From NCBI GenBank assembly GCA_009767595.1, contig VSDK01013354.1, positions 77,600-141,599 on the forward strand: a stretch of DNA of 64,000 bases, written 5' to 3'. Numbering within the stretch: the first letter of the stretch is position 1; each line of letters opens with the position of its first letter. The notes beneath the pieces are model-generated. The model worked only from the letters and a program-made list of their open reading frames with translations. It searched no databases and was not told the DNA's origin. A program made the position numbers and the translations under genes. This document shows positions 59,097-64,000 of this stretch, piece after piece. This DNA is from Symbiodinium kawagutii (taxonomy: Eukaryota > Sar > Dinophyceae > Suessiales > Symbiodiniaceae).

Positions 59097-59162
59097 GTGA
59101 AGAAGAGGCGCTGCACTGTTCGACCAAAGTGATGAAAGCGGCTTGGTTCATTGGGACGACAA
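59097..59162 (+). CDS. Exon, probable cytosolic part of the FUSC/ALMT-like protein
   Basis: TTCACAG acceptor and A/GTCATC donor enclose EEEALHCSTKVMKAAWFIGT with G/C-ending codons. It follows the membrane exons at the expected side, but the cytosolic region of the family is poorly conserved, so membership is by position. Confidence 0.45.
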
Positions 59163-60161
59163 GTCATCAATGCTAATTAATCAGTTTGGTGGTTTCAAAC
59201 ATTTTGATTATTTTCCCTAGTAATCATTAAAAATTGGTTGGTTGACTTGCGCATATTTTTCATGACGGGGTGGTTCAACCACCAACCAGTAATGATCATT
59301 TTTGAAGGCTTTCATCGACAGCTGTTTGGGATGATCTCATCAAGCAGCTTTCATCAAAGCTACCGTCACTCATTGGGACCCCTTTATGGCATTTACTTCG
59401 GAGGTTTTTTTTCGTGTTTGATAAAGGGCTGATGATCAAAACTGACATTGATGACCAATTTGTTTTGAAGTACTAATGATCAGTGATTGATGAAGGGTTT
59501 TTGATCAACCAAGTAAGATATCAGTTGTTTAAATGATTACATATGTTTACTGGGTAATCATATGAAATGGTTGACTGTTGACCCAACGAGTTTTTGATGT
59601 TGTTTGTTGATGGTGCAATGATGGTGGATGGTTGATCATGAAGGGTCAATGCATGAACACAACGCTTCATTGTTAGCCACTATGAATGTAAGTCACTTAA
59701 GATCAGTCACCCAATGACAGCTAATCACTACGAATGGTTGCAGGTGAATGCTAAGTACTTGACAATGCTCAGTGATCGGCAGTACTGGGCCAATGGTAGA
59801 TAATGGTTGATAATGCTTTTTCATTAGTCAATGGTGACTGATCAATATAGCTTGAGGATGCTCAAGGTCCAATCGTTATCCACTATTTTCAATGATTGTT
59901 GATTAATGGTCACCTCGGATAGCGAGGGTTGATGGTTGTTAGCCAATTGTTGATTGTTGATAAAGTTCCGTGGTTAAGTAACTTTGCTTGTCAGCTAAGA
60001 TTCATAGTCCACGATGGTCAATAGTTCACCATGATGAGTTGTTTTTGGTAACTTTAACCATGCTAAGGCATCAACTCTCATCATGATACACCATTTTTGG
60101 TAAATTGACACAGTTTCAACGGTACTAAAATATACTGAAATTTGCTCATGGTTACAGCCAG

Positions 60162-60246
60162 CTGTTCGATCCTGAACAGCCATGGTGGCATGGGAATCGG
60201 CTGCAAGGCCGCCCGCACCACGGTCACAAAGAAATGATGGATGAAG
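60162..60246 (+). CDS. Exon-like island, strand uncertain
   Basis: The plus frame between TTACAGCCAG and GAAG/GTCTAC reads LFDPEQPWWHGNRLQGRPHH then GHKEMMDEG. A minus frame across the same bases (FFVTVVRAALQPIPMPPWLF) has higher G/C third positions, so a minus-strand exon is equally possible. Confidence 0.3.
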
Positions 60247-60521
60247 GTCTACCATAGGAAAACCCATTACATCATAAGATGAAGGCAACTCAGGAACTAG
60301 CTCATGTTACAATGTTCGAATCTGTTTTTTAATGCATGTGTATATGTAGATATTGGCCTTTGAATCTGAAAATAGTCAGATGTTCAATACTTACACATAT
60401 AAGAGTTTCATCAAGCACAAGTTCTTAATGATTGGATGAATGGACTGTAGTAGCTGCCATCAACCATGCTAGATTCACTAGATACACGGATAAGTCATCA
60501 CTAACAGCTATCAGAGACCAC

Positions 60522-60633
60522 CTGTTGCCTTCTGCATTTGGAGGCAGCAACGGGAGAATGCGACCATACTGATGACCATCAGACCATTTGAAGCATAATC
60601 CACGATTTCCAAAGCATCTACTTGGATGTGCAG
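60522..60633 (-). CDS. Minus-strand exon with a DUF971/GBBH-N-like motif
   Basis: On the minus strand a CCCCAG acceptor and an AACAG/GTGGTC donor enclose a frame with SRCFGNRGLCFKWSDGHQYG then RILPLLPPNAEGN. The L.F.WSDGH core is the signature of the small zinc-associated N-terminal domain of gamma-butyrobetaine hydroxylase-like and DUF971 proteins, although the usual Y/F-P..WLR ending is absent. It would be a gene opposite to the others in this region. Codons are more AT-rich than in the plus-strand exons. Confidence 0.35.
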
Positions 60634-61569
60634 CTGGGGTTATTCCCATGGTTTTTAACCCTATAAGGTAGCCTATCTAACCCCACCCCGAACTATCCAG
60701 GGCTAATTACCACTTACGATTACCATGCAAACTCCGCTGCCTCAAGAATGGCTCACCACCATTGATTGCTCCGATTGAAGCACTAACCTTGAAACATTCA
60801 TGGTGGTAATCAGCAATTTCATCATGAATCATCAGTAAGCAAAGCAACAATCATCATGAAACATGCACTCGTTTTACCCAGCAGTTGATGGCCACAACTG
60901 CTGACACTTGTATGCTAATGTCATCCACCACTTCTTTCTGAAGCAAATTGACCAGTATTGAATTCATATCAATGAAATAATCACATCATGATCAACCAAC
61001 ATCATTAGTTTATTAAGTATCTATTGACCACTAATCATTGATACTCTCTCCTTCTCAGCAATCCATAAATAATGCTTCACCATTAATAGCCCCCCTACTT
61101 CCCAGCAGGCAAATCGTTTCCTTTAACCATACATGATTCACAAAAACTGTTCATCAAAGTGCAGCTTGATGTTTCGCAACCATCTATGGTAACCACTGAA
61201 GGCAAATCGACCTGCAAATAGAACAACTAACCGTTTGAAATCGTAGATGGCTCATGACCATAGAAAGAAATGTGTTCATGTTGGAACAATGTTGAAGATG
61301 AATAAGCAGCAAGAACCAACTATCATATTAGCAATAAAAGTCCTTGGCAAAGAACCGTTCATCAACCACAGGACAGAAGAACTCACCCTTTTCATCAAAT
61401 AACCACAAGCTGGTTTTATCTAGAAATTTGTTTCAATCAAGAGTGTCAATAAATTGACCGTCAATTTACCAATCATTCACCATTGATAGACCATGGTTTT
61501 ATTAAGCGTGGATAACCAGCAATAAGCGACCACAAAGCATAAACTATCAACCAAAGACCATAGGTAAAA

Positions 61570-61590
61570 ACACACACACACACACACACA
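61570..61590. repeat. (CA)n microsatellite
   Basis: About ten CA units in a G-poor field. Confidence 0.9.
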
Positions 61591-62133
61591 CGCACAACGG
61601 ATCCACATTGACCATCAACAAAGTAGCAACAACCGACCACTAGACTGCCCATAAATGATTATCCATCAATCATCACTTCCCGTTCTGGCCAAGACATTGT
61701 CAACCATCAGCGATCATCAACTATAGACCATGCTCTCTCAATATTAGCAGTGATCAATCATTAGATTGACCATAGATGCCAAACCATGAGTAATTAATCA
61801 ATATAGAGGTTGTCTAGTAAACAATGTTTATTCATAACTTTTATGCTTTCACCATAATTAAGTTCCTGTGCTTTGAATCGTAGATTAATCAATGATATTC
61901 TCTGACCAACCCTTAAATGATTCACCCTGACCCAATTTACCCCTTCAAGCATCGTTTTAACCACAATCAATCAAATTTAATATCATTGTCAACAACAATG
62001 TAAATCCATATTATCGATATTAAGAATGATTCTATGTTTTAACAATGAATCCATTTATTTCAGCCATGATTAATCAACATCAATCCCAAATGATTCACGC
62101 TGACTGGGCCCCTTTCTCCTTGTTCGCTCTCAG

Positions 62134-62202
62134 GCAGCTTGCCGACGTTTGGCATGGCACGCGTCGGGCACAGCCGGATGCGATTCACCGAATCCCAATC
62201 AG
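62134..62202 (+). CDS. Exon-like island
   Basis: GCTCTCAG acceptor and AATCAG/GTGGGG donor enclose 69 GC-rich bases. The most likely frame reads QLADVWHGTRRAQPDAIHRI. G-poor sequence lies upstream and C-poor sequence downstream, as for other exons. A second frame is also open. Confidence 0.35.
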
Positions 62203-63839
62203 GTGGGGAGAGGGTGGTCCCATGGTGGCGAAAAAGTGGCTAGGAAGAGGTAAGAAAGCGGTGGTTCAGGATGGTTAATGGTGGGATAATGATCGTTAGT
62301 GGTGGTGAACGACGGTTAATGGTGGTGAATGATGATTCATTGTGCTAAAGGATGATTACTGGTGGTTAAAGACGGTTAATGATGGTTAGTTAATAGTGGT
62401 TAGTGGTTGCTGGTGGCTAATGATGGTCAATGGTGGTTATACCAATGATGACTATCAACCAATGGCTGTGTGATTGGTGATTTTCACCATGGTAAGAGCT
62501 TCATGAGTTTTTGTGATGCTTTGTTAATCATGAGAAGGCTCTGAGAAGGGCTAATGTGAATGGGATTTGAATGACTAAGTGGCGAACGTGTGAAGGAATG
62601 TTTACTGTGATCATGGTTAATCATAGTGAATAGCTGATGATTGATGGCGCATAATGATGATTAAACACAATGGTTAATAATGGATACGTATCACAGTGAA
62701 TGATGCTTGTTGGAGTAGAAGCGTTAATGTTGGTCATTGATAGTTGATCATATGGTTATGTAACCATGTTTTTACATGGCTAACCGGTGGTTAATGCATC
62801 GTTCTCGATAAGTTGGTTTACATATTAGCTGATAAGTATATAAAACAACTTATAGCTAAACATCTACTATGGCTGGTAGTTACATCTTCTATGGCTGGTA
62901 GCTATCGTTGTTACAACCTAAGTCAGCAGGCCCTGGGGTGACTCTGTATAATCTGCCAAAATTATTGCGTACCTTGGAGGCAAATGATGGCTGGAACTAA
63001 GATAGCCTCACAGATGCGATGCAGATGTGTTCACTCCCAGGGTTTGGTTGGGGTGCTGACCACTCAGACGGGTTTTTTAATGGTTACTGTAATGAATGGA
63101 TAACAACTGGCTAGTCAGAGGGGATGATAAGAATCAATAATGGTGAAACAACTGCTAGCTGGTGGTTCAAACAGTATTGTTTTCCCAAATATTTGGGATA
63201 GTTGGTTAGCTGACTCATCTTGATCATTACGTCACACGCTTCGGTGAGTTAAACTGGCAATGGAATTTCACCCATACAAATAGCCTGTTTCCCGGGTTTT
63301 TTCTTGCAAAATCGGGTGATTCTCCATTTCCGGGTGAATCTACCGGAGCGTATCAATGAATCTAGTGGCAGAAGTGTCAATGATCAACACAGTGGAGAAG
63401 AACAACTCCTCATTGATAATCCGAATGATGATTGAGAATCCAACAGTCATGAGGGTTGCGAACTAACGCTTGTGTATGGCGAATGGCTGGGATTTGGTCA
63501 CTGAGGACAGACAAATCTTCATCAGAGGTGATGAGAATCAACCGCATCCGCTGGGGTTTCCGCTTTTGTTCAGCTATGCTTACGCTCTAAGTTGCTGATA
63601 TGTTTGACCGAAGAGAGTTGTGTTTTGGCTGGTGACCAACTGGGTATGGACATACTTGACTATAGCCTGATATCGTCCGGGAGGCTCACCCATCATAACC
63701 ATGGCCCAGACACCTCATATCGGATCATGGTAAGCTGTGCCCAGGGAATCGCCATAGCCATCCATAGCCATCCATAGCCATCCATGGCCATCCATGGCCC
63801 TTCCTGTTCTTGACCTTGGCCGAGGGTGTGCGCCCCCAG
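62203..63839. repeat. C-poor repeat field and mixed sequence
   Basis: GGTTAATGGTGGTGAATGATG-type sequence to about 62830, then mixed sequence without a recognisable gene. Confidence 0.5.
63752..63799. repeat. 10-bp tandem repeat CCATAGCCAT
   Basis: Five near-perfect units of CCATAGCCAT / CCATGGCCAT. Confidence 0.9.
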
Positions 63840-63951
63840 CGAAAGTATGACTTGCACAAAACTTTCCGAGGCCCAGGGGGTACCAGGGTTTCCAAGCTGC
63901 ATTGAACTGGTCGATGCAGAAGCTCCAGTGACAGCCAGTTGGCTAGGTTGA
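63840..63951 (+). CDS. Possible terminal exon
   Basis: After CGCCCCCAG, a frame including SMTCTKLSEAQGVPGFPSCI and ELVDAEAPVTASWLG ends at a TGA (63949-63951). A minus-strand frame is also open. Unrecognised; the window ends 49 bases later. Confidence 0.3.
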
Positions 63952-64000
63952 TTGTCCGCTGTTTTTGTTTGAAAGCCTTTCATATCAGCAGTTTCCTGTT

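Larger units (their letters stand above)
38351..59162 (+). other. Split gene: FUSC/ALMT-like membrane transporter with giant introns
   Basis: Separate plus-strand exons at 38351, 43403, 45320, 46959, 50799, 54038, 57660 and 59097 encode, in order, segments that line up with the membrane core of the FUSC / aluminium-activated malate transporter superfamily. Three junctions are in phase and restore motif continuity: 43495/45320 (TPVQG+ASLQRSLRRFMGT), 50864/54038 (YLRDE+VSQAELL) and 54124/57660 (VLMSM+VVSVFVAP). Two of these use GC donors. Family members are homodimeric anion channels or exporters in the plasma or vacuolar membrane; the substrate here is unknown. Further exons probably lie between those found and beyond 59162. 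Confidence 0.65.
59163..62133. repeat. Repeat field with two small exon candidates
   Basis: C-poor then G-poor fields. The G-poor CCATCAACC sequence runs from about 60700 to 62090. Candidate exons are listed at 60162-60246 and 60522-60633. No other coding signal was seen. Confidence 0.5.

Noticed and set aside
1..64000. CRISPR-like arrays
   Set aside because: Every regular repeat found is a microsatellite, satellite or MITE with no conserved repeat/unique spacer alternation, and the sequence is eukaryotic.

Overview
The window reads as nuclear DNA of a dinoflagellate, most like the Suessiales/Symbiodiniaceae. The evidence is: short GC-rich exons separated by very long repetitive introns; donors that are a mix of GT, GC and GA while nearly every acceptor is AG followed by G; coding on one strand over long distances; and several exon sets that resemble protein families I recall as highly expanded in Symbiodinium-type genomes. 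The lineage is inferred from memory, without a database search.

Layout. Positions 1-11230 hold a fragment of an endonuclease/exonuclease/phosphatase (EEP)-like protein, a few isolated exon-like islands, a 4.5-kb tandem/higher-order repeat array (3234-7774) and long fields of degenerate GGTTGATGG / CCATCAACC sequence. Positions 11231-30938 form what I interpret as one 19.7-kb DNA transposon. It has imperfect ~60-bp terminal inverted repeats (outer end ACCTGCTGC) and a probable 3-bp AGT target duplication. It carries three spliced plus-strand genes. Gene 1 (12641-20803) encodes an acidic N-terminus, a lysine-rich AT-hook region and a module with DNA-cytosine-methyltransferase-like motifs. Gene 2 (about 21318-25372) encodes a coiled coil and a GIY-YIG-like domain. 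Gene 3 (26963-30191) encodes a transposase-like protein resembling the KDZ/Plavaka group. Most introns join neighbouring exons in a coherent phase, so the element looks largely intact, apart from one reading-frame conflict near 29449-29464.

Positions 30991-35252 contain exons of an unrecognised helical gene whose last reading frame stops at 35252. From 38351 to at least 59162, widely spaced plus-strand exons of 66-122 bases spell out, in the right order, the membrane segments of an FUSC / aluminium-activated malate transporter (ALMT)-like protein. Its introns are up to about 5 kb and are filled with short inverted-repeat elements (families A, B and C here), tandem arrays and compositional fields.

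A recurring architecture: exons tend to be preceded by G-poor CCATCAACC-type sequence and followed by C-poor GGTTGATGG-type sequence. Each long intron therefore begins with one motif and ends with its reverse complement and could fold into a large hairpin. All eight family-B copies obey this polarity. The two most novel items are the 19.7-kb transposon with its methyltransferase-like and nuclease-like cargo, and the mirror-image introns.
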